From: JAICJC01 sp963709425
GTDB lineage: Bacteria > Actinomycetota > Thermoleophilia > Gaiellales > JAICJC01
Reading direction: 5' to 3'
DNA length: 64,000 bases
Assembly: GCA_963709425.1 (NCBI GenBank)
Contig: CAVPWG010000001.1
Span: forward strand, 124,001 to 188,000
Positions 21,802 to 30,967 of this stretch are shown here, piece after piece (positions within the stretch are counted from its first letter, which is position 1; each line of letters begins with the position of its first letter). The notes beneath the pieces were generated by a model that was not told the DNA's origin, did not search any database, and worked only from the letters and a program-made list of their open reading frames with translations. The position numbers and the translations under genes were made by a program.

Positions 21802-22752
21802 ATGCGGATCTACCTCGCGAGCGACTTCCACGCGGCTGAGAAGGCCTGGCGGAAGTTCCTGAACGCGATCAAGCTGAACGTGTACAAGGCCGATGTCGCG
21901 CTCGTCGCCGGCGACCTCACAGGCAAGGCGATCGTTCCGATCGTGCGCAACGGCGGGGAGTACGAGGCCGAGCTCTTCGGCGTCAGACGACGGGCCGGAA
22001 GCGATGAGGAGCTGGCCGTGCTCCAGCGCGACATCGCCGATGTCGGCTTCTACTCGTTCGTCTCGACGTCGGAGGAGTCCGAGCGGCTGGCGAACGATCC
22101 GGAGGCCCGCGACCGCCTGCTTCACGAGCTGATGAACGCGCGGGTCGGCGCGTGGATGGATCTCGCGAATGAGCGACTGCGCGACGGCTCTGTGCCGCTC
22201 TACCTGATCCCGGGGAACGACGACGACTTCGGCATCGATCCGATCCTGAACCACGAGGGCGCATTCGCCCAAAACGTCGACGGGCGGGTCGTCGACATCC
22301 CGGGCGACCTCCAGCTCCTCGCCTCGGGGTGGTCGAACATCACGCCGTGGAGCACGCCCCGCGAGGAGCCGGAGGACGTGCTCGAGGCGCGTCTGGATGC
22401 GCTCGCCCGCCAGGTGCGCGACCCGCGCCGGGCGGTCTTCATGATCCACGTCCCGCCCCGCGACTCGGGTCTCGACACGGCGCCGATCCTCGACGAGAAC
22501 CTGCGCCCGACGATCTCGGCCGGCGACGTGCTGCGCGGCGCTGTCGGCTCTCAGGCGGTACGGCACATCATCGAGCGGTACGAGCCGCTGCTCGGCGTGC
22601 ACGGGCACATTCACGAGTCGGGCGGCGAGCGGCGGATCGGCCGGACGCTCTGCATCAACCCGGGCAGCGAGGCCAACCACGGCATCCTGCGCGGCTACCT
22701 GGTCGACATCGGCTCGGACGGCATCGAGCGGGCGATGCGCGTGGAGGGCTAG
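21802..22752 (+). CDS. Calcineurin-like metallophosphoesterase
   Basis: A 316-residue metallophosphoesterase with all the metal-binding blocks in order: SDFH (residues 7-10), AGDLTG (~36), GNDDDF (~137), MIHVPP and GVHGHIHES. A ~100-residue insertion between GDLTG and GNDD is larger than in minimal members. It is probably soluble, with no signal peptide. The gene is 6 bases downstream of the APC permease, so they are likely co-transcribed. The substrate is unknown. Confidence 0.85.
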   Translation: MRIYLASDFHAAEKAWRKFLNAIKLNVYKADVALVAGDLTGKAIVPIVRNGGEYEAELFGVRRRAGSDEELAVLQRDIADVGFYSFVSTSEESERLANDPEARDRLLHELMNARVGAWMDLANERLRDGSVPLYLIPGNDDDFGIDPILNHEGAFAQNVDGRVVDIPGDLQLLASGWSNITPWSTPREEPEDVLEARLDALARQVRDPRRAVFMIHVPPRDSGLDTAPILDENLRPTISAGDVLRGAVGSQAVRHIIERYEPLLGVHGHIHESGGERRIGRTLCINPGSEANHGILRGYLVDIGSDGIERAMRVEG

Positions 22753-22823
22753 CCAGGCGGTGTGCCGCGAAGGCGGCCCGACGCTGGCTGGAGGATCGCC
22801 GCGGCTTCCGACCACGATTGAGC

Positions 22824-22909
22824 CTGGACCTGGTCCACCCGACCCCGGACGTGAAGCGACTGGACCTGGTCCACCCGACCTCAGACGTGAAGCGACTGGA
22901 CCAGGTCCG
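22824..22909. repeat. 36-bp tandem repeat with 13-bp palindromes
   Basis: Two 36-bp units (22824-22859 and 22860-22895) differ at two positions, and a third partial unit follows. Each unit begins with the perfect palindrome TGGACCTGGTCCA, and the third carries TGGACCAGGTCC. It lies in the 235-bp space between the convergent phosphoesterase and MmcQ genes. Confidence 0.75.
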
Positions 22910-22987
22910 CGCGTTTCAGGATTGGCTCTTCGTGGTGGATCTCGTCACATCATCGTGGCGGCTGAACCGTTGGCGGCGGCCGGTGTT

Positions 22988-23335
22988 TCAGGCCCAGGCG
23001 GCTTCGCGGACGTCCTCGGGCGCCTTCAACCAGTAGCTCTCGCGCATCCACTCGCGCGCGGCCTCCAGGCAGTCGGCGTCCTCGATCCTGACCGTCACCC
23101 AGCCGTAGCGGCCGACGTAGCGGGCCTCCGAGACGTAGGGCATCTCGAGCGCCACCTCGCGCTCCTCGCGGGTCAGCTTGAGGGTGATCGTGACCGGCGG
23201 GCCGTCGCCCAGGATGGCGAACATCGTGCTCCCGCCTCCCACCTTGAAGACGTGGGCGTCGGGGCCGAACGGGTGGTCCTCGCGAGCCTGCGGAAACGAG
23301 AGCGCGAACGAGCGGATGCTGCCGGCGGCGTCCAC
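22988..23335 (-). CDS. MmcQ/YjbR-family protein
   Basis: A 115-residue protein of the MmcQ/YjbR family, with a double-wing DNA-binding-like fold. The characteristic segments are SFPQAREDHPFGPDAHVFKVGG, FAILGDGPPVTITLKL and GWVTVRIEDADCLEAAREWMRESYWLK. The GTG start at 23335 lies 6 bases after a TAGCCT box, giving a leaderless message. The cellular role is not established. Confidence 0.85.
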   Translation of the reverse strand: MDAAGSIRSFALSFPQAREDHPFGPDAHVFKVGGGSTMFAILGDGPPVTITLKLTREEREVALEMPYVSEARYVGRYGWVTVRIEDADCLEAAREWMRESYWLKAPEDVREAAWA

Positions 23336-23341
23336 GCCCGC

Positions 23342-23347
23342 AGGCTA
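23342..23347 (-). promoter_or_regulatory. -10 box (TAGCCT) of leaderless mmcQ-like gene
   Basis: TAGCCT on the minus strand, 6 bases, then GTG 23335. Confidence 0.5.
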
Positions 23348-23363
23348 CCGGACGTTCGCCGAT

Positions 23364-23867
23364 CTACACGTCACGCGGCGCCGTCTCATGCACCGCCGCG
23401 ACGCCGTAGTACCGGTCGGCGGCGCGCACGAGGGCGCTGGGATCGTCGATCCCTCGGAACGTGAAGTCGCTGTCGGAGGCGTCGGTGCCCGCCGTGTCCC
23501 AGTCCACGTCGCCGATGCCGAGCAATCGCTGAGCGATGTTCTGGCTCAGATGCACGTTCTGCACCCGATCGACGTGGGTCGTCCGCTCGCTGCGTGACAT
23601 CAGCCCCGTACGGATGTGGATACGCCGGTCGGTGACGAGGTAGCGGGTGGTGCGGCGCCGGATCCACCCGGCGATGTACGTGAGCACGAGGCCGATGCCG
23701 GTGGCGACCGTGAACCACGTGGCGCCAACGTCCTGGCCGCCGGCGGTCAACGCGGCCCACACCCCGACCGCCAACAGCGACAGCAGCGTCCACTTGACGT
23801 AGAACAGGAGCATCGACTTCCAGCTGGGATGACCCTCCCAGACGGTGATTTCGCGCTCGGCACCCAC
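23364..23867 (-). CDS. PH-domain (bPH2/DUF304) membrane protein
   Basis: A 167-residue membrane protein. Two transmembrane helices (~18-38 and ~44-66) are followed by a bacterial PH-like domain (RRRTTRYLVTDRRIHIRTGL, then RTTHVDRVQNVHLSQNIAQRLLGIGDVDWDTAG). The TDRRI...G pattern and 'VQ-V-L-Q-I-RLLGIG-V' are the hallmarks of the DUF304/YdbS-like family. GTG 23867 is used, because upstream ATGs lie in the end of relA. It is 10 bases downstream of relA and may be read from the same message. The function is unknown. Confidence 0.8.
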   Translation of the reverse strand: MGAEREITVWEGHPSWKSMLLFYVKWTLLSLLAVGVWAALTAGGQDVGATWFTVATGIGLVLTYIAGWIRRRTTRYLVTDRRIHIRTGLMSRSERTTHVDRVQNVHLSQNIAQRLLGIGDVDWDTAGTDASDSDFTFRGIDDPSALVRAADRYYGVAAVHETAPRDV

Positions 23868-23877
23868 GCTCGGGATG

Positions 23878-26103
23878 TTATCCGCCGGGCGTGACGCGAT
23901 AGGCGTCGAAGACCGAGTCGATGTTGCGCAGGGCTTGGAGGAGAGCACGGAGCTCCTTCACGTCGCCCACCTCGGCCGTGTACCAGTTGCGCGCCATCTG
24001 GTCGGCGACGTGGCCGCCGTACTCGACGATGTTCGCGCCGTGCTCGGCGAACGTGCGCGCCACGTCCTCGAGCAGCCGCGGGCGATCCCACGACTGGAGG
24101 GCGATCGTGACGCGGAACGAGCTCGTCGCCGTGTCGGAGTCGTCCCAGCGAACGGCCGTGAACCGCTCGGGCGTGCGCTTGAGCGCGCGCACGTTGGGGC
24201 AGTCCTCGCGGTGGATCGTGATGCCGCGCCCCAGCGAGATGTAGCCGACGACCCCGTCTCCCGGAACGGGAGTGCAGCACTTGGCCATCCGGACGAGCAC
24301 GTCCGGGTCGGACGTCCCCTCGACGACGATCCCGAATGACGACGAGGCCGCCGGCCGCTTCTGCGGGCGCCGGCTGGGCGTGAGCTCGTGCTCGGGCGCG
24401 ATGACCTCGGCGGTCTTGAGACGGCCGATGAGCTTCGTCACGACCTGGCTGACCTGGATCTTGCCGCCCCCGATCGCGACGTAGAATTCGTCGGCCTTCT
24501 TGAACCCCATCTCGCGGATGATCCCGGCCAGGAGCGGTGACGCCGACACCTTCTGGTGTGGCAGGCCGTTCGTCTTGAGCGCGTGCTGGAGCGACTCGCG
24601 CCCCTTCTGCTCGAGGTCCTCGCGCGCCTGCTGTGTGAACCACTGGCGGATCTTGTTGCGCGCCCGCGACGTCTTCACGAGGTTCATCCAGTCGCGCGAC
24701 GGCCCCCGCTCCTGCTTTGACGTCAGCACCTCCACGAACTCGCCCGACTGGAGCGTGTAGTGGAGCGGCACGATGCGCCCGTTCACCTTGGCGCCCACGC
24801 AGCGGTGGCCGACGTCGGTGTGGACGGCGTAGGCGAAGTCGAGCGGCGTCGCGCCCGCGGGCAGGCTCTTCACCTCGCCCTTGGGTGTGAACACGTACAC
24901 CTCGTCCGAGAAGAGGTCGACGCGGAGCGTGTCCATGAACTCCTTGGGGTCGCTCGCATCGCCCTGCCAGTCGGCGAGCTGCGCGACCCACTCGTTGGCG
25001 CCGTGCGCCTTGCGCGAGGAGTGGGGGCCCGTCTTGTACAGCCAGTGCGCGGCGATCCCGAACTCGGCCGTCTGGTGCATGTCCTGCGTGCGCACCTGGA
25101 TCTCGAGCGGCTTTCCCTGCGGCCCGATCACCGTCGTGTGCAGTGACTGGTACATGTTGACCTTCGGCATGGCCACGTAGTCCTTGAACCGCCCCGGCAT
25201 CGGCTTCCACAACGAGTGGATGACGCCGATCGCGCCGTAGCAGTCCTTCACCGAGTCGACCAGCACCCGGACAGCGGTGAGGTCGTAGATCTCGTTGAAC
25301 TCCTTGCCACCCTGCGCCATCTTGGTGTAGATCGAATACAGGTGCTTGGCGCGGCCCGAGATGTCCGCCTCGATCGCCGCGTGCTCGAGCTCGTGGTTCA
25401 GGATCGTCCCGGCCTCGCTTGCGAACCGCTCCCGCTCGTCGCCCGCCTGGTTCACGAGCGACTCGATCTCGGCGTAGCGGCGGGGGTGCAGGGTGTGGAA
25501 CGCCAGATCCTCGAGCTCCCACTTGATGGACTGGATGCCGAGCCGGTGCGCGAGCGGCGCGTAGAGCTCGAGCGTCTCCTTCGCAGTCTCGACCTGCTTC
25601 TGCTTTCCGAGCGCAGAGATCGTGCGCATGTTGTGGAGCCGGTCGGCGAGCTTGATCAGGATCACCCGCAGGTCGCGCGCCATCGCGACGATCATCTTGC
25701 GGTAGTTCTCGACCTGGGCCTGCTCGCGGCTCGCGAAGCTGATCCTGGTCAGCTTCGTGACGCCGTCGACCAGCGCGGCGACATCGTCGCCGAACCGCTC
25801 CCGCACCTCGTCCAGCTCGGCCGGGGTGTCCTCGACCACGTCGTGCAGCAGGGCGGCGGCGATCGTCGCGGCGTCGAGCTTCAGCTCGGCGCAGATCGTC
25901 GCGACGGCGACCGGGTGGTGGATGAACTCCTCCCCGCTCTTACGGCGCTGTCCGCGGTGATGCAGGCAGGAGTAGTCGAACGCTGCCCTGATGAGAACGG
26001 CGTCGGCGTTCGGGTTGTACACCGAGATCCGGCCGAGCAGCTCGGCCAGAAGAGGGTCGTGCCGCTCGGCTTCGGGGCTGCGAGGCACCGTTGCCATACC
26101 CAC
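23878..26103 (-). CDS. relA: (p)ppGpp synthetase/hydrolase, RelA/SpoT (Rel) type
   Basis: A 741-residue bifunctional alarmone enzyme. The hydrolase HD domain (~45-200) has HHPVAVA, ALLHDVVEDT and KLADRLHNMRT, all residues needed for Mn-dependent hydrolysis. The synthetase domain (~235-350) has YDLTAVRVLVDSVKDCYG and YQSLHTTVIGP. A TGS domain follows (VYVFTPKGEVKSLPAGATPLDFAYAVH, ~395-455), then the helical/zinc-finger region (AKCCTPVPGDGVVGYISLGRGI) and a C-terminal ACT domain. GTG 26103 is used; ATG 26097 is a near alternative. It begins 3 bases after recJ ends, so the two are co-transcribed. Confidence 0.95.
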   Translation of the reverse strand: MGMATVPRSPEAERHDPLLAELLGRISVYNPNADAVLIRAAFDYSCLHHRGQRRKSGEEFIHHPVAVATICAELKLDAATIAAALLHDVVEDTPAELDEVRERFGDDVAALVDGVTKLTRISFASREQAQVENYRKMIVAMARDLRVILIKLADRLHNMRTISALGKQKQVETAKETLELYAPLAHRLGIQSIKWELEDLAFHTLHPRRYAEIESLVNQAGDERERFASEAGTILNHELEHAAIEADISGRAKHLYSIYTKMAQGGKEFNEIYDLTAVRVLVDSVKDCYGAIGVIHSLWKPMPGRFKDYVAMPKVNMYQSLHTTVIGPQGKPLEIQVRTQDMHQTAEFGIAAHWLYKTGPHSSRKAHGANEWVAQLADWQGDASDPKEFMDTLRVDLFSDEVYVFTPKGEVKSLPAGATPLDFAYAVHTDVGHRCVGAKVNGRIVPLHYTLQSGEFVEVLTSKQERGPSRDWMNLVKTSRARNKIRQWFTQQAREDLEQKGRESLQHALKTNGLPHQKVSASPLLAGIIREMGFKKADEFYVAIGGGKIQVSQVVTKLIGRLKTAEVIAPEHELTPSRRPQKRPAASSSFGIVVEGTSDPDVLVRMAKCCTPVPGDGVVGYISLGRGITIHREDCPNVRALKRTPERFTAVRWDDSDTATSSFRVTIALQSWDRPRLLEDVARTFAEHGANIVEYGGHVADQMARNWYTAEVGDVKELRALLQALRNIDSVFDAYRVTPGG

Positions 26104-26106
26104 ATG

Positions 26107-28464
26107 TTAGTGGAGGGGGGTTGGAGTTCCTGCTGCCGTCTGGGCGCGGAGGTAGGCGTAGGAGTCGGCGACCTGCTCGCGCGCGGCACGGTAGGTCGGC
26201 GACGCCTCCAGGTCGACGCGCGCCGCCGCGACCTCCCCGGGGACGAGGCCGACCTCGCGGAGCACGGCCCGGCAGCGCTCGACGGTCTCGGCAGGCAGCG
26301 TGAGGGCGCTCCCATCCCTGTCCGCCCGCCAGACGACGGCCAGCGCTTCGCGGAGCGGCGCGCGCAGCTCGACCACCTCGCGCGCGAACTCGACCTCTGC
26401 CTGGCCCCACACGAGGTGCACGTGCAGCCGCGAGCCGAGCTCGGCGAGAAGCTCGCCCCCGGCCGTATCAGCCGGGGGGTCGAGGGCCACGACATGGTGG
26501 AACCGGGACACAACCCCGTCGGCGTCGGCGGTCGCGTACTCGGCGAGCTCGACCCAGCCGGAGCCCAGCCGCTCCGGGCGCAGGACTCCGCGCAGCATCG
26601 CCGCTCGGCGGGTCGCGTCGGCGACGAGGATCAGCACCGGCTCGCCGGCCGCCACCAGACGGGCGACGGTCGCGACCTGGACGCCTCCCCCGCGGGCGTC
26701 CTCGACGCCGGCCGACGCTGCCGCGGCGCGGAGCCCGTTCACGTGCGGCGCGGCGGCCGGCCCGTCGACGACGGCCGCGATCGCCCGCACGAGCATCTGC
26801 GCGGACGCGGCGCCGTTCCACTCGTTGCGCGAGAGCCGGTAGGCGACGTCGAATCGGCCGCCGTCGCGCAGCTCGGCCGCCGCGCCTCCGTGCCCGAACC
26901 AGACCGCGCCGCACCGGAATCCTCCCAGCTCGACGCCCATGCGCACGTGCCGTCCCTCGCCGATCCGCTCCACGCTGTGCAGGGCGGCCGCCGGTGCGAG
27001 CAGCACCACGCCGGGGTTCCCGAGGCCGAACGGCTGGAGCCGGTCGAGCTCGTCGGCCAGCTCGAGCGAGGTCTCGGCCGGCGCGAGCACGGCGTCGATG
27101 CGCTGCCGGCGCTGGAGGTCGGCCTCGTCCAGATGCGTGCCTGCGTGCTCGGCGAGCGCCGCCGCGAACGCCTCGACGCGATCGGGGCGCATCGTGAGCC
27201 CGGCGGCCACGCGATGACCGCCGTACCGGGTGAGGTGCTCGGCAGTGGCCGTCAGTCCGGCGTGGAGGTCGTAGGCGGCCACGCTCCGCCCCGACCCCTT
27301 GGCCTCCTCCCCGTCGCCAGCGATGAGGACGACCGGCCGCGCGTAGCGCTCGACGAGCCGTGAGGCGACGATGCCGATCACGCCCTCGTGCCACTCGGGA
27401 TCGTGAAGCACATACGCCCGCCGTGCCCGCCACTCCTCGTCGGCTCCCTCCACCTGCGAGACGGCCTGGCGCAGGATCCCGTCCTCGACCGCCTGGCGCT
27501 CGCGGTTCAGCGCCTCGAGCCGCTCGGCCAGGGCCCGCGCGCGGCCGTCGTCGGCCGTCAGCAGGAGCTCGAGCGCCTGGTCGGGATGAGACAGCCGGCC
27601 GGCGGCGTTGATCCGGGGCGCGAGCCGGAACCCCACATCGGTGGACGAGGCGTGCGCCCGGTCGACGCGCGCCACGGCCATGAGCGCCCGCAGGCCGGGC
27701 TTCGACGTGCGCCGGAGCCGCCGCAGGCCGGCGCGTACGAGGCCGCGGTTCTCGTCGCGAAGCGGCACGACGTCGGCGACGGTCGCGAGCGCGACCAGGT
27801 CGAGGTGGAGCTCCATCTCGGCCGGATCGCGACCGGCGCGCGCGTGGAGGGCCTGGGCCAGCTTGAACACCACGCCGGTGCCGCACAGCTCCGGGAACGG
27901 GTAGCTCGACGGGCGGGTGCAGACGCGGATGCACTCGGGCAGCGCCTCGGCCGGCCGGTGGTGGTCGGTCACGATGACGTCCATCCCCAGCTCGCGGGCC
28001 CGCGCGACGGCGTCGACGGCCGTGATGCCGCAGTCGACGGTGAGGAGCAGGCCGACGCCGCCGCCGGCCAGCCGCTCGACCGACTCGACCGCCAGCCCAT
28101 ATCCCTCGGCAAACCGGCTCGGGAGGTGCTGCTCAGCGTCCGCTGCGAGGCCGCGCAGGACGATGAGGGCGAGGGCCGTCGCGCAGATGCCGTCGGCGTC
28201 GTAGTCGCCGTGGACGCAGATCCTCTCCCCGGCCGCGATCGCCGCTTCGATGCGCTCGCACGCCGCCGTCATGTCGCCAAGCAGCATCGGGTCGTGCGCA
28301 GGGCCGTCCTGCTCGAGAAACGCGCGCGCCGCATCCGGCGTCGAATGCCCCCGCCGGATCAGCACCTCGGCGGTCGTCCGCCGGACGCCCACGGCCTGGG
28401 CGAGCGCCGCTGCGTCCTCGGGAGGGCACGGGTCGACGAGCCAGGGCGACGGGGGCGCGGCCAT
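26107..28464 (-). CDS. recJ: Single-stranded-DNA exonuclease RecJ
   Basis: A 785-residue RecJ, the 5'-3' ssDNA exonuclease of RecF-pathway recombination and mismatch repair. The DHH-family metal motifs are VHGDYDADGICATAL (~95-109), TVDCGITA (~147) and VTDHHRPAE (~171). The DHHA1 domain contains the GGHRVAAGLTM motif (~410) and the OB fold follows. The C-terminal ~230 residues are less conserved, as in other actinobacteria. The ATG at 28464 is 6 bases from a TAGCAT box that overlaps the start codon of the divergent hydrolase gene. Confidence 0.93.
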   Translation of the reverse strand: MAAPPSPWLVDPCPPEDAAALAQAVGVRRTTAEVLIRRGHSTPDAARAFLEQDGPAHDPMLLGDMTAACERIEAAIAAGERICVHGDYDADGICATALALIVLRGLAADAEQHLPSRFAEGYGLAVESVERLAGGGVGLLLTVDCGITAVDAVARARELGMDVIVTDHHRPAEALPECIRVCTRPSSYPFPELCGTGVVFKLAQALHARAGRDPAEMELHLDLVALATVADVVPLRDENRGLVRAGLRRLRRTSKPGLRALMAVARVDRAHASSTDVGFRLAPRINAAGRLSHPDQALELLLTADDGRARALAERLEALNRERQAVEDGILRQAVSQVEGADEEWRARRAYVLHDPEWHEGVIGIVASRLVERYARPVVLIAGDGEEAKGSGRSVAAYDLHAGLTATAEHLTRYGGHRVAAGLTMRPDRVEAFAAALAEHAGTHLDEADLQRRQRIDAVLAPAETSLELADELDRLQPFGLGNPGVVLLAPAAALHSVERIGEGRHVRMGVELGGFRCGAVWFGHGGAAAELRDGGRFDVAYRLSRNEWNGAASAQMLVRAIAAVVDGPAAAPHVNGLRAAAASAGVEDARGGGVQVATVARLVAAGEPVLILVADATRRAAMLRGVLRPERLGSGWVELAEYATADADGVVSRFHHVVALDPPADTAGGELLAELGSRLHVHLVWGQAEVEFAREVVELRAPLREALAVVWRADRDGSALTLPAETVERCRAVLREVGLVPGEVAAARVDLEASPTYRAAREQVADSYAYLRAQTAAGTPTPLH

Positions 28465-28470
28465 CCGGCC

Positions 28471-28476
28471 ATGCTA
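28471..28476 (-). promoter_or_regulatory. -10 box (TAGCAT) of leaderless recJ-relA operon
   Basis: TAGCAT on the minus strand, 6 bases, then the recJ ATG. The box lies on the start codon of the divergent gene, so the two starts should interfere with each other. Confidence 0.5.
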
Positions 28477-29307
28477 TGGCGCCCCTCGGACGTGCCCTAT
28501 CCTGGCCCGATCGAGCCGCGCGCCGACCTGCACGTAGGCACCTGGGGCGATGGGCCGCGAGCCCTGCTCGTCCATGGGAGCATGAGCTTCGGCGACCTCG
28601 CCTTCTCCGAGCAGCGGCCTCTGGCCGACCGCTGGCGGCTCGACGTGCTCGACCGGCGCGGGTTCGGCGGAAGCCTGGATCCCCTCGGCCGGGTGGACTT
28701 CGACGCAGACGCCCGCGACGTCGCCGGGCTGCTCGACGAGCCGGCCCACATCGTCGGCCACTCCTACGGCGGCGTCGTCTGCCTGCTGGCCGCGGCGCTC
28801 CGGCCCGAGGGCGCCCGGTCGCTCACGGTCATCGAACCGCCCGCCTTCGCGCTCGTGCGCGGCCGGCCGGCCGTCGAGGAGCTCATCGCGCGGATCGCCG
28901 CCCATCTCGGGGCCGGCGGTGCGCTGACCGAGGAGGACTATCTGCACGGCTTTCTGTCCGCCTGGGGGCTCGACCTCTCCCCGCCCCTGACGCTGACCGC
29001 CCGCGCCCGCCGGGCCGTGCGCTCGTCGATGACCGAGCGGCCGCCGTGGGAAGCCGAGGTACCGGTCGATCGGCTCGCGGCGGCCGGGATCCCGGTGCTC
29101 GCCGTCCGCGGCGCCTGGGACGCACTGCCCGCGGAAGCCCGCGACCTCGCCGGGGCGGCGTTCGCGGCGGTCTGCACCGTGCTTGTCGAGAGGCTGGGCG
29201 CGGCAGAAGCCGTCTTCCCGGGAGCGGCCCACCAGCCGCAGCTGCTGGGCGGACCCTTCAACGACCGCGTGCAGGCGTTCTGGCGCTCGGCGTCAGAGCC
29301 GGCCTGA
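28471..29307 (+). CDS. Alpha/beta hydrolase
   Basis: A 278-residue alpha/beta-hydrolase-fold enzyme. The oxyanion segment is LLVHGSMSFG (~31-40), the nucleophile elbow is VGHSYGG (Ser ~98), and a late histidine lies in GAAHQPQ near the C-terminus. The acid is probably the Asp in RGAWDALPAEA. The ATG at 28471 lies 6 bases from recJ on the other strand; GTG 28492 is a possible shorter start. No close functional subclass is recognised (esterase, peptidase and dehalogenase all possible). The 3' end overlaps the AarF-type gene by 15 bases. Confidence 0.8.
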   Translation: MLWRPSDVPYPGPIEPRADLHVGTWGDGPRALLVHGSMSFGDLAFSEQRPLADRWRLDVLDRRGFGGSLDPLGRVDFDADARDVAGLLDEPAHIVGHSYGGVVCLLAAALRPEGARSLTVIEPPAFALVRGRPAVEELIARIAAHLGAGGALTEEDYLHGFLSAWGLDLSPPLTLTARARRAVRSSMTERPPWEAEVPVDRLAAAGIPVLAVRGAWDALPAEARDLAGAAFAAVCTVLVERLGAAEAVFPGAAHQPQLLGGPFNDRVQAFWRSASEPA

Positions 29308-30945
29308 GCGCACGATCGACGCCACCAGCACGAACCCCAGGCCGGATGCGACGACGAACCCCGCCAGCGCCAGCACATGGATGCCGAACAGGTGCCACCC
29401 GCCGTCCGCCGAGATCCCGATCAGCGACGAGCCGACGAGTGTCGCTCCCATGACGATCGCGATGACAAGCCGGTTCGCCACGACGTCGGCCTGGCTCGTG
29501 AGGAGGTCGAGGCCCTTGTGCCGGAACGCCACCTCGACCTCGCCGTCACGGAACTGCTCGAGCGTGTCGTGCACCTGGTACGGCAGCTCCATGAGCAGGC
29601 GGCTGTAGCTCTCTGCCCCCTCCCAGCCCTGCTCCGCCAGGCGCCGCGGCGAGTACCGCCGCTGCACCAGCTCGGCCGCATACGGCTCAGCGACCTCGAA
29701 CACGTTGAAGTCGGGATAGATCTCCGTGCCGACGCCGCCCAGCGTCGCGAGCGCCTTGTCGAGAAGGGCGAACCGGGTCGGCAGGCGCAGGTGCATGCGC
29801 GACACGAGCACGAAGGCCTCCCGGATCACCTGGAGCGGGTCGATCTGGCCCATCGAGGCGCCGTAGTAGCGGTAGTAGACCTCCCGCAGCTCGATCCGGA
29901 GCTCCTCCTCCTGCTCGCGGTTGAAGCGCACCCCGAGCTCGTAGAGCCGCCGCGGCAGCGCGTCGACGTTCTCGTTCACGGCGTCGAGCAGGAGCCGGGT
30001 GAGCCGGCGCATGTCGCCGTCGGTCAGCGAGCCAGTCATGCCGAAGTCCACGAGGCCGAGCCGCCCGTCCGGGATCACGAAGATGTTCGCCGGGTGGGGA
30101 TCGCCGTGGAAATGGCCGTGGCGGAAGATCATCTCGAGCCACGTCTCGGCGATCAGGATCGCGAGGCGGCGGCGCTCGTCCATCGGTGTCGCGGCGAGGT
30201 CGAGGTCGGCGAGCTGGATCCCCTCGAGCCGCTCGAGCGTCAGCACCCGGCCGCTCGAGTACGTGCCGTACACCTTGGGGATGAGCACTCGCGAGTCCGA
30301 CGCGAAGTTCTGGCGGAAGATCCCGGCGGTGCGGGCCTCGATCCCGTAGTCGAGCTCGCGCCGGATAGACCGCGCGAACTCGTCGACGACCGCGACCGGG
30401 TCGATGAAGTCCAGCTTGTCGACGCGGCGCTTCACGATGCGCGCGACCTGATAGAGCAACGCAAGGTCGCGCTCGATCTGCCGGGCCGCGCCCGGACGCT
30501 GCACCTTGACGGCGACCTGGCGGCGGCTGGGCAGCTCGGCGAGGTGTACCTGGCCGATCGACGCCGCTGCCACCGGTACCGGGTCGAACGCCGTGAACAG
30601 CTTCTCGATCGGGGCCCGCAGGTCCTCCTCGATCATGCGCTCGACGTCGGCGTACGGGAACGGCCGAACGGCATCCTGGAGCTGGCGCAGCTCCGCGATG
30701 ATCTCGGCCGGGACGATGTCGGGCCGGGTCGAGAGGAGCTGGCCGAACTTGACGAAGGAGGGGCCGAGCTCGTCGAGCATCTCGCGCAGGTGCCGGCCGA
30801 GCGCAGGCAGGTTCTGGTCGTCGATCACGGCCGAGCGGCGAAGCGCGCGCCGCTCGAACACGAACCCGAAGCCGTGCCGCGTTGCCACCTGCGCGATCTC
30901 GCGCAACCGTCCGACGGTCTGGCGCCGCTCCGAGAGGCTGGCCAT
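29293..30945 (-). CDS. AarF/UbiB (ABC1) family atypical kinase
   Basis: A 550-residue protein of the ABC1/UbiB atypical kinase family, linked to quinone/isoprenoid lipid metabolism. Family hallmarks are the KxGQ motif in GPSFVKFGQLLSTRPD (~57-72), the Ala-rich loop VAAASIGQVHLAEL (~108-121), VAVKVQRPG with the ion-pair Lys, GDPHPANIFV (~275) and the DFG-like LVDFGMTG. Two C-terminal transmembrane helices (~490-545) anchor it. The ATG at 30945 lies 6 bases after a TACCAT box. The divergent alcohol dehydrogenase shares the same promoter space. Confidence 0.9.
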   Translation of the reverse strand: MASLSERRQTVGRLREIAQVATRHGFGFVFERRALRRSAVIDDQNLPALGRHLREMLDELGPSFVKFGQLLSTRPDIVPAEIIAELRQLQDAVRPFPYADVERMIEEDLRAPIEKLFTAFDPVPVAAASIGQVHLAELPSRRQVAVKVQRPGAARQIERDLALLYQVARIVKRRVDKLDFIDPVAVVDEFARSIRRELDYGIEARTAGIFRQNFASDSRVLIPKVYGTYSSGRVLTLERLEGIQLADLDLAATPMDERRRLAILIAETWLEMIFRHGHFHGDPHPANIFVIPDGRLGLVDFGMTGSLTDGDMRRLTRLLLDAVNENVDALPRRLYELGVRFNREQEEELRIELREVYYRYYGASMGQIDPLQVIREAFVLVSRMHLRLPTRFALLDKALATLGGVGTEIYPDFNVFEVAEPYAAELVQRRYSPRRLAEQGWEGAESYSRLLMELPYQVHDTLEQFRDGEVEVAFRHKGLDLLTSQADVVANRLVIAIVMGATLVGSSLIGISADGGWHLFGIHVLALAGFVVASGLGFVLVASIVRSGRL

Positions 30946-30951
30946 GGCGCA

Positions 30952-30961
30952 ATGGTACGTT
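30952..30961. promoter_or_regulatory. Overlapping divergent -10 boxes of AarF-type gene and alcohol dehydrogenase
   Basis: The minus-strand TACCAT (30952-30957) is 6 bases before ATG 30945. The plus-strand TACGTT (30956-30961) is 6 bases before GTG 30968. The boxes overlap by two bases, so the two leaderless promoters exclude each other. Confidence 0.5.
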
Positions 30962-30967
30962 AGGCGC

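Noticed and set aside
22824..22909. Repeats considered as a CRISPR array
   Set aside because: Repeats are directly adjacent without spacers, only ~2.4 copies, and no cas genes are present.
25216..27363. 715-codon plus-strand frame across relA and recJ
   Set aside because: It is fully antisense to two well-recognised genes, and the composition is that of a reverse-strand shadow.
28498..28512. Leaderless start of the hydrolase at an ATC codon after TATCCT (6 bases)
   Set aside because: The spacing fits, but ATC is a very rare start codon. ATG 28471 is in frame and kept.
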